In this document: positions 1 to 9,875 of the stretch, in pieces
How positions within the stretch are numbered: the first letter of the stretch is position 1
Layout: each line of letters opens with the position of its first letter
From: Cyclobacterium marinum DSM 745
GTDB lineage: Bacteria > Bacteroidota > Bacteroidia > Cytophagales > Cyclobacteriaceae
DNA: 64,000 nt
Direction of reading: 5' to 3'
Assembly: GCF_000222485.1 (NCBI RefSeq)
Contig: NC_015914.1
Location: 2,428,501-2,492,500 of the forward strand
Notes under the pieces: generated by a model
Database searches by the model: none
What the model saw: the letters and a program-made list of their open reading frames with translations, nothing else
What the model was told of the DNA's origin: nothing
Made by a program: the position numbers and the translations under genes

Positions 1-60
1 CAAAATGGTCTCCTTTACGCTATCCTTTTAATTAACAATTAACCATTTACAATTTTTAAT
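1..60. repeat. AT-rich repeat, outer copy left of the four-helix-bundle pseudogene
   Basis: The first bases (CAAAATGG, then TCC, TACG and TATCC) followed by AATTAACAATTAACC resemble the two tandem units at 541-685. The copy is cut by the window edge, so its true start is unknown. It is one of three related units that flank the broken gene at 130-483. Confidence 0.5.
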
Positions 61-129
61 TAACACCAGTCGACATCAGGAGAAAAAATACAATATTCTT
101 TGCGCTACCCTGAAGTTAATAATTAACCA

Positions 130-483
130 TCAACTTTTATTTTTTGTTGATTTTATTATACTAGTAATTAATTTGATAAGTGCTATTGCATCAGTATTAA
201 TGCTGATATATTGTTCTTCACTTAGGTAATTGGTATCTTTTAGAAGGTCGATTCAATAGATGGTTTCATTTATTTCTTTTTGGGCAATAGCTAATTTATG
301 TATAAAATCCTTTCTGGACTCAGCATGTTCGCTTTCTCGAATCATAGCACCCACACTTGTGCCACTTCTTAAAAGCTGTTTTGAAAGAATAAACTCTTTC
401 CTTTGTTCACACAAGAATTGATAAATCCTAACTGTTTTGACAGCGAATGTAAAACTCTTGGATTTAACAATGTTCTCTTTCAT
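130..483 (-). pseudogene. four-helix-bundle protein (23S rRNA IVP family), broken by an in-frame TGA
   Basis: The reading frame opens with MKENIVKSKSF and runs 76 codons to a TGA at 253-255. Beyond it the same frame continues without interruption as IDLLKDTNYLSEEQY and ends at a TGA at 130-132. The joined frame is 117 residues, the usual length of this family. The stop falls after NETIY, where family members normally have Trp, so a single TGG to TGA change explains it. Family members are small helical bundles of unknown function, some encoded within 23S rRNA intervening sequences. Repeats flank the gene on both sides. It is most likely dead, unless the TGA is read through or is a sequencing error. 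Confidence 0.75.
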
Positions 484-540
484 TCTAGTTTTACCGTTAA
501 TAATTATTAATTCTTTAATTATAAATTATAATTGGAAACA

Positions 541-685
541 CCTGATATCGAAAATAACAAAATGGACTCCTCTACGATATCCACATAATTATCAATTATA
601 AATTATTAATGAAAATAACCAATATCGGTAATAACAAAATGGTTTCCTCTACGATCTCCCCATAATTAACAATTAACAATTAACC
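541..685. repeat. Two tandem AT-rich units of about 77 bp
   Basis: Two adjacent units share AATATCG-like starts, then AATAACAAAATGG, TCCTCTACGAT, TCC and CATAATTA. The AACAAAATGG core lies at 556-565 and 633-642, a period of 77 bp. A third related copy lies at 1-60. There is no coding potential in the units. Confidence 0.6.
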
Positions 686-1738
686 ACCACCCATTCCCGC
701 AACCGCTTTTACCAGGGTTTGCAAATCAGTTGGAAGATGCCAGGCTGATAATATGATTCTGTTTATAGGAGGACTGTCCTGAAAAGGATAAGGAAAAGAG
801 GAGACTATAAATCCTTTTTGATGCAATTCATCTACCCAAGCTGCAGGTTCAAAAGATATAACAGGGTATTGGGGCAACATCTTAAAATCATCAAGCTTGG
901 CTATGGCGGAGTACATATAGCTCAGATTTTTGCGTAGAACTTCTTGTTGTTGGAAATAAATATCTTGGCCTTCAATAAAAGCATTTAGAAATACCGGGGC
1001 AGGAGGGGAGGAAGTCCGGTAAACTGCGCTTTCTCTAACTTTTTGTAAGATTGATTGATTACCCAAAATAATTCCTGCCGGTAGGGCAAGGGCTTTGCCT
1101 AGTGATCCGCATACAACTAACTCAACCGGTAACTTTTTCCATGAAGAGAAGGTGCCATAAATACCTTTTCCAAGAACTCCAAAGGCATGGCTGTCATCGA
1201 TAAGTAAAAAGTATTTGTTGGAGGGAGAAAGCAATTTGGTCCATGCAAAATCATGAATTTCAGGAATTAGGGGATTGACAGCATTGGAAAGGAGAAGTAT
1301 TCTTTGTCCCATTAATTCATGGGATTTAGCAATACATTTTTGTTGCCATTCTTTATGCGATAGCCCTGAAAGTAGAGGTTTTCCACTTGTGATGGCCGGA
1401 TGGGTGTTAGGCGCAGTCCAGGTGAGATCAACCATAGGGGTTAAAGTATTGAATGCTAGTTGCCCGGCCATAAAGCCACTACTGAGAAGGGAGGCGGCCT
1501 CAGCTTCTGCTTCAGCAGCAAAATGTTCCTCAAAGGTATCGTATATCTGCAACTTAACATTACTATTGCGGCTAGAGCCATGATTTGGCCCATACTTCAA
1601 AATACTATCAATTAGGAGTTGCCTGAATTTTGGATGGCTTCCCATGCCCAGATAGGAAGTGCCGCAAAAGTGAAGGAAACTTTTCCCTTCACAATAAATT
1701 TTTCTATCAGGAAGCTCAGTATTATAAGAGTGGCTCAT
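680..1738 (-). CDS. PLP-dependent aminotransferase of the AONS (8-amino-7-oxononanoate synthase) family
   Basis: The protein is a fold-type I PLP enzyme. It shows a GSSRNSN segment, the IDDSHAFGVLG motif (PLP-ring Asp and His) and GSLGKAL, whose Lys should form the Schiff base. At about 352 residues it is somewhat shorter than typical BioF or KBL (385-400), so the exact acyl-CoA and amino-acid substrates cannot be assigned. I chose ATG 1738 over the GTG one codon upstream. It follows the dipeptide epimerase gene by 14 nt on the same strand, so the two are probably co-transcribed; the pair suggests amino-acid or cell-wall peptide metabolism. No other biotin gene is nearby, so a biotin role is not supported. 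Confidence 0.8.
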   Translation of the reverse strand: MSHSYNTELPDRKIYCEGKSFLHFCGTSYLGMGSHPKFRQLLIDSILKYGPNHGSSRNSNVKLQIYDTFEEHFAAEAEAEAASLLSSGFMAGQLAFNTLTPMVDLTWTAPNTHPAITSGKPLLSGLSHKEWQQKCIAKSHELMGQRILLLSNAVNPLIPEIHDFAWTKLLSPSNKYFLLIDDSHAFGVLGKGIYGTFSSWKKLPVELVVCGSLGKALALPAGIILGNQSILQKVRESAVYRTSSPPAPVFLNAFIEGQDIYFQQQEVLRKNLSYMYSAIAKLDDFKMLPQYPVISFEPAAWVDELHQKGFIVSSFPYPFQDSPPINRIILSAWHLPTDLQTLVKAVAGMGGG

Positions 1739-1752
1739 CACAAATTTCTGGA

Positions 1753-2763
1753 TTACAAGAGTAAAGCACCTGTTCCGTTTCTGTCAGGGAATGCAACATG
1801 ATCCTCATAAACTTTAACTCCATCAGCGATATCCTTCGACAAAAGCATGGCTCCATCCATGTCTACATAGTCTAGTAAGGGGGCAATATGAGCTATAGCT
1901 GATATCCCTACAGAAGACTCGGTCATACAGCCTACCATTGTTTTCATACCCAAAGCTTTGGCCTCTTTAAGCATTCTGAGTCCTGGAGTTATTCCGCCGG
2001 CCTTGACCAGTTTTACATTGATGCCATGAAAGGTGCCATAGCATTTGGCAACATCAGCTTCAGTAATACAGCTTTCATCTGCGATTACAGGTAAAGCACT
2101 CTCTCGAAATACTTTTTTCATTCCTTCAAAATCATCTTTTGGAAGGGGTTGTTCCATAAATTCTACATTTAAATCTGCAAGTTCTTGAGAGTATGAAATG
2201 GCCTGTTTGGCATTCCAAGCACAATTTGCATCAATCCTAAAAGCAGAATCAGTATGTTTTCGTAGTTCCCTAACAATGTCCATGTCGTGTTCAGTACCCA
2301 GTTTAATTTTGTATAGGGGCCATTGTTGTTCCTGCATTTTTTCAACCATTTTATTAACGGGAGCAATACCAATGGTAAAGTTGGTGACAGGAATATTTTG
2401 AGGGTCAAGATCAAGCAATTCAAACAGTTTTTTACCTTGCTGCTTGGCATATAAATCCCAGGCTGCCATGTCCAGTGCACATTGAGCAAATGGATTGCCC
2501 TCAAAGAACGGTTTGGTGATTTCCCAAAGCTCTTCAGGATGGATCGCATCTATTGCTGAGAGTTTTGCTTTGGTTTCTTCCAAACATGCTTCCATATTCT
2601 CCAGAGATATTCCATAAAAAGGATTGGTTGTTGATTCCCCCAGTCCATAGTTTTCTCCGGAGTTTAACTTCACAATCAAGGTGTCTTGTACATCCCTGCT
2701 TTGGTGAGCAATGGTAAAGGTATGTTTGAGAGGTAATTTAAAAGGAAGAATTTCTAGTTTCAT
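1753..2763 (-). CDS. Dipeptide epimerase (L-Ala-D/L-Glu epimerase type, enolase superfamily)
   Basis: The 336-residue protein belongs to the muconate-lactonizing subgroup of the enolase superfamily. Visible catalytic features are the KIK pair in YKIKLG, the metal ligands in DANCAWN, EQP and DES, and the second catalytic Lys in KLVKAGG. The DMDGAMLL segment near the C-terminus resembles the DxD specificity motif of L-Ala-D/L-Glu epimerases, which recycle murein peptides in the cytoplasm. It is first in a two-gene operon with the AONS-like aminotransferase and is divergent from the M14 peptidase gene. The exact dipeptide specificity is inferred, not proven. Confidence 0.85.
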   Translation of the reverse strand: MKLEILPFKLPLKHTFTIAHQSRDVQDTLIVKLNSGENYGLGESTTNPFYGISLENMEACLEETKAKLSAIDAIHPEELWEITKPFFEGNPFAQCALDMAAWDLYAKQQGKKLFELLDLDPQNIPVTNFTIGIAPVNKMVEKMQEQQWPLYKIKLGTEHDMDIVRELRKHTDSAFRIDANCAWNAKQAISYSQELADLNVEFMEQPLPKDDFEGMKKVFRESALPVIADESCITEADVAKCYGTFHGINVKLVKAGGITPGLRMLKEAKALGMKTMVGCMTESSVGISAIAHIAPLLDYVDMDGAMLLSKDIADGVKVYEDHVAFPDRNGTGALLL

Positions 2764-2871
2764 AAAATGGTAGCGGTTTAGATGTTTTTCCCCTGGGCTG
2801 TTTGCTAAATCAGGACTTGAAATTAATTAAAATTCACCATATTTACATGGTAACCAATATCCTGTAACACA

Positions 2872-4347
2872 ATGAAATCGTCTTTTAGAATTCCTGTGAT
2901 TTTTACTCTTCTCTCAATTTTACTTTATAGTTGCCAAGAAAAAAGGGTAAAAACAGAAGTTATCAATCCTGAAATTCTGGAAAGTGCTTTTAAGCAATAC
3001 AAAGAAAAGTCCATTGATAACAGGCGCTTTGGATACCAGGTTATTGCTCCTCTGATTGCAAAAAGGCATGCATTATTTGAAAATAATGTACTTGGTGAAT
3101 CTGTAGAAGGTAGGCCAATACATTTACTTAGCTATGGAAAAGGTGAGCGTAGAGTCTTGCTATGGTCTCAAATGCATGGCAATGAAAGTACTGCAACCAT
3201 GGCATTGTTCGATCTTTTCAATTTCCTTGAAGGTTCAGCGGAAGATGGGTTTGAATCTATTCGGCAAGCAATTCGAGAAAATTTGTATCTAAGGTTTATT
3301 CCTATGTTGAATCCCGATGGAGCGGAAAAATTCAAAAGAAGAAATGCACAACAAATCGATTTAAATAGAGATGCTGTTCGGCAAAGCAGTCCGGAGGGAA
3401 TCATTTTGAAAAATGTAAGAGATGAATTTAACCCCGAATTTGGCTTTAACTTACACGATCAGAACAGGTATTACAATGTGGAGGGGAGCTCCCTCCCCGC
3501 TACCATCAGTTTTTTAGCACCGGCTTATAATGAAGCAAGAGAAGTGAATGCAGTGAGAAGTAAGGCCATGAAAGTAATCGTAGGAATGAATCACTTGTTA
3601 CAGCAGGTGGTGCCGGGGCAAGTAGGTAAATATAACGACAGTTTTGAACCTAGGGCGTTTGGTGACAATATCCAGAAATGGGGGACAAGTACAATTTTAA
3701 TCGAATCTGGCGCCTATCCCGGGGATCCGGAAAAGCAATACATTCGTCAGTTAAATTTTATGATATTATTGGATGCACTATATGGTATAGCCACAGAGCG
3801 TTACCTTAATTATACAGAGGAGCAGTACATAGCGATACCCGAAAATGATTCAAAATTGATGGATTTGTTAATTAGAAATGTGGAAACCGTTGTCGGTGAT
3901 AAAGCTTATCTTACAGATATAGGCATCAAAAGTAGTGAGGAATTCCTTGATAGTCTTATTTTAATGAAAGGAAATATAGTGGATTGGGGAGATTTATCGG
4001 TTTACCATGGCTATCAAGAAATTGATGCAAATGGTATGGTGTTGGAGAGAGGGAAAATATGGACAGAGACAATACCTCTGGAAAAGCTGACAGAAAAAAG
4101 AGCTCTGGATTTGCTTAGAGAAGGTTATTTAGCGGTCGCTACCGAAAAAACCAACCAAGGGCAAGCCCATCAATTACCCTTAGTGGTATTTACAGAAGGA
4201 AACGAACCCGACGTTAACACAACATTAGACAAATCTCCATTGTTTTTTCTGTCCAAGAAAGGAGAGAAAAAGATGGCGATAGTAAATGGTCATGTTATAA
4301 GGTTGGACAATGGAGAAAACTTCTCATTTTGGCAACTGGTTGAATAA
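2872..4347 (+). CDS. M14-family zinc carboxypeptidase, lipoprotein
   Basis: The N-terminus is a lipoprotein signal ending in LLYSC with Cys at about residue 21, so the enzyme is probably anchored in a membrane facing the periplasm or surface. Zinc ligands of the M14 fold are visible as HGNE (His and Glu), with a third His in NLHDQ; LIESGAYPG carries the likely catalytic Glu. DLNRDAV matches the substrate-binding Asn-Arg of the family. The 491-residue length leaves a C-terminal extension of about 180 residues after the peptidase domain with no recognised motif. It is divergent from the epimerase operon, which fits peptide scavenging, though that link is inferred. Confidence 0.8.
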   Translation: MKSSFRIPVIFTLLSILLYSCQEKRVKTEVINPEILESAFKQYKEKSIDNRRFGYQVIAPLIAKRHALFENNVLGESVEGRPIHLLSYGKGERRVLLWSQMHGNESTATMALFDLFNFLEGSAEDGFESIRQAIRENLYLRFIPMLNPDGAEKFKRRNAQQIDLNRDAVRQSSPEGIILKNVRDEFNPEFGFNLHDQNRYYNVEGSSLPATISFLAPAYNEAREVNAVRSKAMKVIVGMNHLLQQVVPGQVGKYNDSFEPRAFGDNIQKWGTSTILIESGAYPGDPEKQYIRQLNFMILLDALYGIATERYLNYTEEQYIAIPENDSKLMDLLIRNVETVVGDKAYLTDIGIKSSEEFLDSLILMKGNIVDWGDLSVYHGYQEIDANGMVLERGKIWTETIPLEKLTEKRALDLLREGYLAVATEKTNQGQAHQLPLVVFTEGNEPDVNTTLDKSPLFFLSKKGEKKMAIVNGHVIRLDNGENFSFWQLVE

Positions 4348-4501
4348 AAAAAAATAGAATATTTAATCCATTGATATTCAAAATGATATGGTTTTTTCTT
4401 TTTAGGAAGAATTTGTGGATTCTTGTGAAAATGTTGTTATTGCAGTAATAAATGGCTAAAATCAAGAAAGTTTAGTTTAAATAAACCCTAATAAATAAAC
4501 C

Positions 4502-5218
4502 ATGCAACACAAGTCTACTGTAAAGGAAATTAAAGAAAGATTTGATCATGATGTAGAACGTTTTTCTAATTTAGACACAGGCCAACAAGCGACAATGGAT
4601 GCCCCATTGTGTATGAATTTGATCGCACATGCTGCGAAAGTTTCAAATCCTAAGGCCAAAAATTTATTAGATATTGGCTGTGGGGCCGGCAACCTTAGCC
4701 TTAAGATTTTGGAAAATTTCCCTCAAATTAACAGTGATTTGCTAGATTTAAGTAAACCCATGCTTACCAAAGCCAAAGATAGGGTAACTTGGGCAACAAC
4801 AGGTCAAGTGAATACCATCCAAGGTGATCTAAGAAAGGCAAAGCTGGAAGAAGGCAAATATGATATTATTGTGGCTGCAGCAGTTCTACACCACCTTAGG
4901 GACGAAGAAGATTGGGAAAAAACCTTTGCCAAAATTTTTAACTTATTGGCTCCGGGAGGTACATTTTGGATATCAGATTTGGTACATCATGATGTGCCTG
5001 AAATTCAGGAAATGATGTGGCATTGGTACGGTAGTTATCTGGAAAAGCTTAAAGGTCCTGAATACCGCAAGGATGTATTTGCTTATATTGAAAAAGAGGA
5101 CAGCCCAAGGTCTTTACTCTTTCAACTTAACCTTATGGGAAAAGTTGGATTTTCCGGAATAGAGGTGCTCCACAAGAATTGCTGCTTTGCAGCTTTTGGT
5201 GCTAAAAAACCTGAATAA
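4502..5218 (+). CDS. Class I SAM-dependent methyltransferase
   Basis: The SAM-binding motif I is LLDIGCGAGNLSL, followed by a motif II-like SDLLDLSKPML and IVAAAVLHHL as motif IV. The 238-residue length suits a single-domain small-molecule methyltransferase. The gene stands alone, with 154 bp upstream and a convergent radA downstream, so neighbours give no hint of the substrate. Confidence 0.8.
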   Translation: MQHKSTVKEIKERFDHDVERFSNLDTGQQATMDAPLCMNLIAHAAKVSNPKAKNLLDIGCGAGNLSLKILENFPQINSDLLDLSKPMLTKAKDRVTWATTGQVNTIQGDLRKAKLEEGKYDIIVAAAVLHHLRDEEDWEKTFAKIFNLLAPGGTFWISDLVHHDVPEIQEMMWHWYGSYLEKLKGPEYRKDVFAYIEKEDSPRSLLFQLNLMGKVGFSGIEVLHKNCCFAAFGAKKPE

Positions 5219-5291
5219 AAAGCTTTATTCTAATGGATATATCCTAAGGGTATAAAGTTTAGTGTAGCGTAAACCTGATATTGTGTACCGA

Positions 5292-6668
5292 CTATAGAAA
5301 TATATGTCGGTACATTTCTTCCAATTTACTTACAGCAAGTACTTCAATGGGATATTTATTTAATTCCAGCCCTTTAATGGCATATCTGGATAGCATGATT
5401 TTTTTAAATCCCATTTTAGCCGCTTCTGCAATTCTGTTTTCAATTCTATTGACAGCCCTTACCTCACCACCAAGGCCAATCTCTCCTGCAAAGCAAATCC
5501 CAGGATCTATCGATTTGTCTTCATAGGATGAAATGATGGAGGCTACTACTGCTAAGTCCAGCCCCGGGTCATCCACTCTCAAGCCACCGGCAATATTTAA
5601 AAAAACATCTTGCTGACCCAATCGCATGCCCCCTCTTTTTTCCAATACAGCAAGCAGCATATTTAGTCTTTTTGCATCATGCCCGGTACTGCTTCGTTGT
5701 GGGGTTCCATAAGTTGCCGGGCTAACGAGTGATTGAATCTCAATCAACAGTGGTCTATTTCCTTCGAGCATAGCCCCAATCGCCACTCCGTTTAATTGCT
5801 CCTCCCTTTGGGTCATCAATATTTCTGAAGGGTTGGTAACAGGCCTAAGTCCGTTGGCATGCATTTCATAGATACCTAATTCATTGGTAGACCCAAATCT
5901 ATTTTTGGAGGTACGCAAGATTCTATAACTTAAATGCCTATCCCCTTCGAACTGTAAAACAGTATCTACCATATGCTCTAGAATTTTAGGTCCCGCAATG
6001 GTGCCATCCTTTGTAATATGCCCTATTAAAAAGACTGGTGTTCCCGTTTCTTTAGCAAATTTCATCAATTCAGCGGTGCACTCTCTTACTTGGCTGACAG
6101 AACCAGCAGCAGATTCAACATATTGGCTGTGGAGGGTTTGAATCGAGTCTATGACTAGAAGTTCCGGTTTGAGTAATTCTATCTGTTGAAAAATTTGTTG
6201 TGTTTTGGTTTCTGAAAGCACATAGCAGGACTCCGAATGGTGTTGCATCCTTTCACTGCGCATTTTGATCTGCGTTTCACTTTCTTCACCTGAAACATAT
6301 AGTACCTTGGTTTTTGAAAGCATAAGAGCGATCTGCAACATCAATGTTGATTTTCCAATGCCGGGCTCTCCACCGATAAGTACCAAAGATCCTGGGACGA
6401 TCCCACCACCCAGCACTCGGTCTAGTTCAATATCCCCAGTAATTAAGCGGGATTGTTCTTCAAAGGTAATTTCCCCCAAGGTTTTGGGTTGGTTGGCCTT
6501 TTTAGTGTTTTTATTATTAGCTTTCCAGCTTCCTCTTTGCGCTTCTTCTTTCTGTACCACCTCTTCCACAAAAGTGTTCCATTCACCGCAAGAAGGGCAT
6601 TTACCGGTCCATTTTGGGCTTTCTACACCGCAATTCTGACAGAAAAAAGAAGTCTTTACTTTAGCCAC
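5292..6668 (-). CDS. radA: DNA repair protein RadA
   Basis: The protein has the three standard RadA parts in order: an N-terminal four-cysteine zinc finger (CQNC and CPSC, residues about 10-27), a RecA-like ATPase with Walker A GGEPGIGKST near residue 100 and the RadA-specific KNRFG motif, and a C-terminal Lon-protease-like domain. RadA promotes branch migration during homologous recombination. At 458 residues it is full length. The start is GTG, supported by AKVKTSFFCQNCG, the usual RadA N-terminus, immediately after it. It lies 66 bp downstream of polA on the same strand, so a polA-radA repair transcript is plausible. Confidence 0.96.
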   Translation of the reverse strand: MAKVKTSFFCQNCGVESPKWTGKCPSCGEWNTFVEEVVQKEEAQRGSWKANNKNTKKANQPKTLGEITFEEQSRLITGDIELDRVLGGGIVPGSLVLIGGEPGIGKSTLMLQIALMLSKTKVLYVSGEESETQIKMRSERMQHHSESCYVLSETKTQQIFQQIELLKPELLVIDSIQTLHSQYVESAAGSVSQVRECTAELMKFAKETGTPVFLIGHITKDGTIAGPKILEHMVDTVLQFEGDRHLSYRILRTSKNRFGSTNELGIYEMHANGLRPVTNPSEILMTQREEQLNGVAIGAMLEGNRPLLIEIQSLVSPATYGTPQRSSTGHDAKRLNMLLAVLEKRGGMRLGQQDVFLNIAGGLRVDDPGLDLAVVASIISSYEDKSIDPGICFAGEIGLGGEVRAVNRIENRIAEAAKMGFKKIMLSRYAIKGLELNKYPIEVLAVSKLEEMYRHIFL

Positions 6669-6734
6669 AGTTTTTTTGTTGAGCTTTTACTGATACAATA
6701 GATTTATCAAATGTTGTTTTCCTCCGAATTGGAA

Positions 6735-9551
6735 TCAATGGGCTTCCAGCCAATCTTTTCCAACCCCTACTTCCACTTCTAGTGGCACTTCAATTTTAAT
6801 GGCATTGCCCATCAGTTGAGGGATTTCTTTTTTCAAAAGGTCTACTTCATCTTTATGGGCATCAAAAACCAATTCATCATGAACCTGGAGTATCATTTTG
6901 GATTTTAGTTTTTCCTTAATCATCCAATCTTGCACGTGGATCATGGCCAATTTAATCATGTCAGCAGCTGACCCTTGGATGGGGGCATTGATTGCATTCC
7001 TTTCAGCAAACCCTCTCATAGTGGCATTTCTGCTATTGATGTCTCTCAAATACCTTCTCCGGCCCAAAATAGTTTCTACGTATTCATTCTTTCGGGCTTT
7101 TTCAATGCATTCGTCCATATAAGCCTTTACTGCAGGAAATTCTTTGAAGTAAGCATCTATAATTTCTTTTGCTTCTCCTCTAGGGATCCTTAGTCGCTGG
7201 GACAAGCCAAATGCAGAAATACCGTAAATGATTCCGAAATTGGCTGTTTTGGCTTTCCTTCGCATGTCTCCAGTAACTTCTTCCAGAGGAACTTGGAAAA
7301 TTTTAGCAGCAGTAGTGGCGTGAATGTCACGGCCTTGCTTGAATGCCTCTATCATTGATTCGTCTTGGGAGAAGGCAGCCATAATTCGCAACTCTATTTG
7401 ACTATAATCTGCTGCAAGAATGACATGGTTTTCATCTCTGGGGACAAAAGCTTTCCGTATTTCCCTACCCCTTTCAGTCCGGATTGGGATGTTTTGAAGG
7501 TTGGGATTTATAGAAGACAGCCTTCCTGTTGCTGCCACAAATTGATTGTAGGTAGTGTGGATTCTATCGGTTTTAGGGTTGATCAGCGCTGGAAGTGCGT
7601 CTACATAGGTTGACTTAAGTTTTACCATTTGCCTAAAGTCCAAAATTGCCTGGGCAATTTCATGCTCTCCGGCCAATTTACTGAGGACCTCTTCACCGGT
7701 AGCATACTGTCCGGTTTTGGTTTTCTTGGCTTTGTCATCTAGTTTAAGCTTGTTGAAAAGTACCTCTCCAAGCTGCTTAGGTGATGCGAGATTAAAAGTT
7801 TCCCCGGCCATTTCATAAACCTTGGCTTCAATTTCTTTGCTTTCCTTTTCCAAGGACAAGGACATTTCTTTTAGGCTATCTGTATCTATTTTAACTCCCT
7901 CAAACTCCATGGCTGCCAAGACACCTATCAAAGGACTTTCCACTTCCAATAAAAGCTTCTCCAGTTTATTTTCTTTGATTATGGGGTCAAACTTGGTTTT
8001 TAACTGCAGGGTAATATCTGCATCCTCAGAGGCATAGGGAGCCACTTCATCTGGATCAACATCCCCCATATTGCCTTGGTTTTTGCCTTTTTTGCCGATT
8101 AGACTTTCTATAGAAACAGGCTTGTAATTTAAGTATTGCTCTGCTAACCAGTCCATGGAATGTTTTCCCTCCGGCTCTATTAAATAATGAGCCAGCATGG
8201 TATCATAAAGTTTTCCTTTGACAGCAATGCCATAGTTCATCAATACCAAAATGTCATATTTGATGTTTTGACCAATCTTCAAAATATGCTCAGCTTCAAA
8301 TACCGGCTTTAGTTGGGACAAAATAACATCAATATTTTCTCTATCTTTAGGGAAAGGGATATAATAGGCTTCTGAACTTATATAGGCAAATGATATTCCA
8401 ACCAATTCAGCTTTGTTGGGGTTAAGAGCGGTGGTCTCCGTGTCAAAGCAAACTTCCTTTTGTTTCAAAAGATAGTTGACCAACTCCCCTATGGCTGCTT
8501 CTCCTTCTACCTTATGGTAATCATGAGGGCGGCTAAAAATGGTATCAAGCGCCTCTGCATTAGGAATAAGGGGAGCTTGTTCAGCAATTTCAGTAGAGGT
8601 GTCGGCCTTACTTTCATTCCCTGTAAACAATCCCAACTGTTCGTCAACTTTTACCTTTGACTTTTTAACTCCTTCCCCAAAAACTCTCTTAGTTAATGTT
8701 TTGAACTCCAGTTCTGCAAATAGCGCCTTTAGATTTTCTTCATCCGGTGGCTCAACGGTAAAGTCATCTGCATGGTATTCAATGGGTACATCTTGAATAA
8801 TGGTTGCCAACTCTTTAGACAATATCCCTTGTTCTCCATACTTTTCGACATTTTCCTTTTGTTTACCTTTCAGCTTGTCTGTGTTCTTAACCAATTCCTC
8901 AATGCTTCCAAATTGCTTAAGTAGCTTTACTGCAGTTTTGGCTCCAATTCCCGGAATCCCTGGAATATTGTCCACAGCATCACCCATCAAACCCAGGATG
9001 TCCCTAACCTGATCTACATTTTCGATATCCCATTTTTCACAAATCTCTTTGGGACCCATTACGTCTACAGCATTGCCCATGAAAGCAGGTTTGTATAGGA
9101 AAATATGATCATCCACTAATTGTCCGTAATCTTTATCAGGGGTCATCATGTAAACAGTATAACAGCTTTTTTCTGCTTGCTTTGCGAGCGTGCCTATGAT
9201 ATCATCGGCTTCATAACCGTTCAATTCAAGGGTAGGGATATTAAAGGCTTTAACTATTTGTTTCACCCATGGGATACCTATGCTGATATCTTCGGGCTGT
9301 TCCTGTCTATTGGCCTTGTAGGCCTCAAACTGCTTGTGTCTAAAGGTAGGTGCCGAAGTATCAAATACTACTGCTATATGAGAGGGTTTTTCTTTTTCTA
9401 AGATTTCCAAAAGGGTGTTGGTAAAGCCCAACATGACTCCTGTATTTAATCCTTTACTATTGATTCTGGGATTTTTGCTGAAAGCAAAATGTGCTCTGTA
9501 AATAAGAGCCATTGCATCCAGTAAGAATAATTTTTTATTGTCTTTAGACAT
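6735..9551 (-). CDS. polA: DNA polymerase I
   Basis: The 938-residue protein is full length. The N-terminal 5'-3' exonuclease has LLDAMALIYRAHFAF and the GLMGDAVDNIPGIPGIG helix-hairpin-helix. The middle 3'-5' exonuclease keeps its first catalytic acids in CFDTETTALNP, so proofreading is probably active. The polymerase domain shows AADYSQIELR (motif A), RRKAKTANFGIIYG (motif B) and VHDELVFD (motif C). It fills gaps during repair and removes RNA primers. A TATATTTG element at 9593-9600, on the same strand, is a likely -7 box. Confidence 0.97.
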   Translation of the reverse strand: MSKDNKKLFLLDAMALIYRAHFAFSKNPRINSKGLNTGVMLGFTNTLLEILEKEKPSHIAVVFDTSAPTFRHKQFEAYKANRQEQPEDISIGIPWVKQIVKAFNIPTLELNGYEADDIIGTLAKQAEKSCYTVYMMTPDKDYGQLVDDHIFLYKPAFMGNAVDVMGPKEICEKWDIENVDQVRDILGLMGDAVDNIPGIPGIGAKTAVKLLKQFGSIEELVKNTDKLKGKQKENVEKYGEQGILSKELATIIQDVPIEYHADDFTVEPPDEENLKALFAELEFKTLTKRVFGEGVKKSKVKVDEQLGLFTGNESKADTSTEIAEQAPLIPNAEALDTIFSRPHDYHKVEGEAAIGELVNYLLKQKEVCFDTETTALNPNKAELVGISFAYISSEAYYIPFPKDRENIDVILSQLKPVFEAEHILKIGQNIKYDILVLMNYGIAVKGKLYDTMLAHYLIEPEGKHSMDWLAEQYLNYKPVSIESLIGKKGKNQGNMGDVDPDEVAPYASEDADITLQLKTKFDPIIKENKLEKLLLEVESPLIGVLAAMEFEGVKIDTDSLKEMSLSLEKESKEIEAKVYEMAGETFNLASPKQLGEVLFNKLKLDDKAKKTKTGQYATGEEVLSKLAGEHEIAQAILDFRQMVKLKSTYVDALPALINPKTDRIHTTYNQFVAATGRLSSINPNLQNIPIRTERGREIRKAFVPRDENHVILAADYSQIELRIMAAFSQDESMIEAFKQGRDIHATTAAKIFQVPLEEVTGDMRRKAKTANFGIIYGISAFGLSQRLRIPRGEAKEIIDAYFKEFPAVKAYMDECIEKARKNEYVETILGRRRYLRDINSRNATMRGFAERNAINAPIQGSAADMIKLAMIHVQDWMIKEKLKSKMILQVHDELVFDAHKDEVDLLKKEIPQLMGNAIKIEVPLEVEVGVGKDWLEAH

Positions 9552-9875
9552 TTTCAGGTAGGTTTTTGATTTTTTGCGCTACGTTAGGAGAGCAAATATA
9601 CCAACAATTTTAATCCAAGTTAATGAATTTTAAGCCGGATTCCCGAATAGACTTGTTGGGGCTGAGCTGATTTTCTTTAGAAGTGCCTTTGCGATATATT
9701 AATGGTGGAAAAGTTTAAATAGAATAGGTCACACAACAAGACGGTTTTCAAGAACTCAGACGCAGGAAGGGGCATTAATGGAAATTGGTAAGATTATTGG
9801 TATTAAAATATTTTTCATCGGCTTACCATGTATGTCCTATTAAAAAGTTAATGTTAAATTTAAAAATTAGTTAAA
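9552..9875. other. Intergenic region with polA promoter candidate
   Basis: A 324-bp gap between the divergent polA and the small membrane protein gene. The minus strand has TATATTTG at 9593-9600 (TAnnTTTG type) and TTG at 9618-9616, spacer 15 nt, shorter than the usual 19-21. I see no convincing promoter for the plus-strand gene and no other coding region. Confidence 0.45.

Noticed and set aside
1275-1583. 102-residue plus-strand frame
   Set aside because: It is antisense to the aminotransferase and has a composition typical of a shadow frame.
680-1738. bioF as a biotin gene
   Set aside because: The family fits but no other biotin gene is near and the neighbour is a dipeptide epimerase, so the symbol is withheld.
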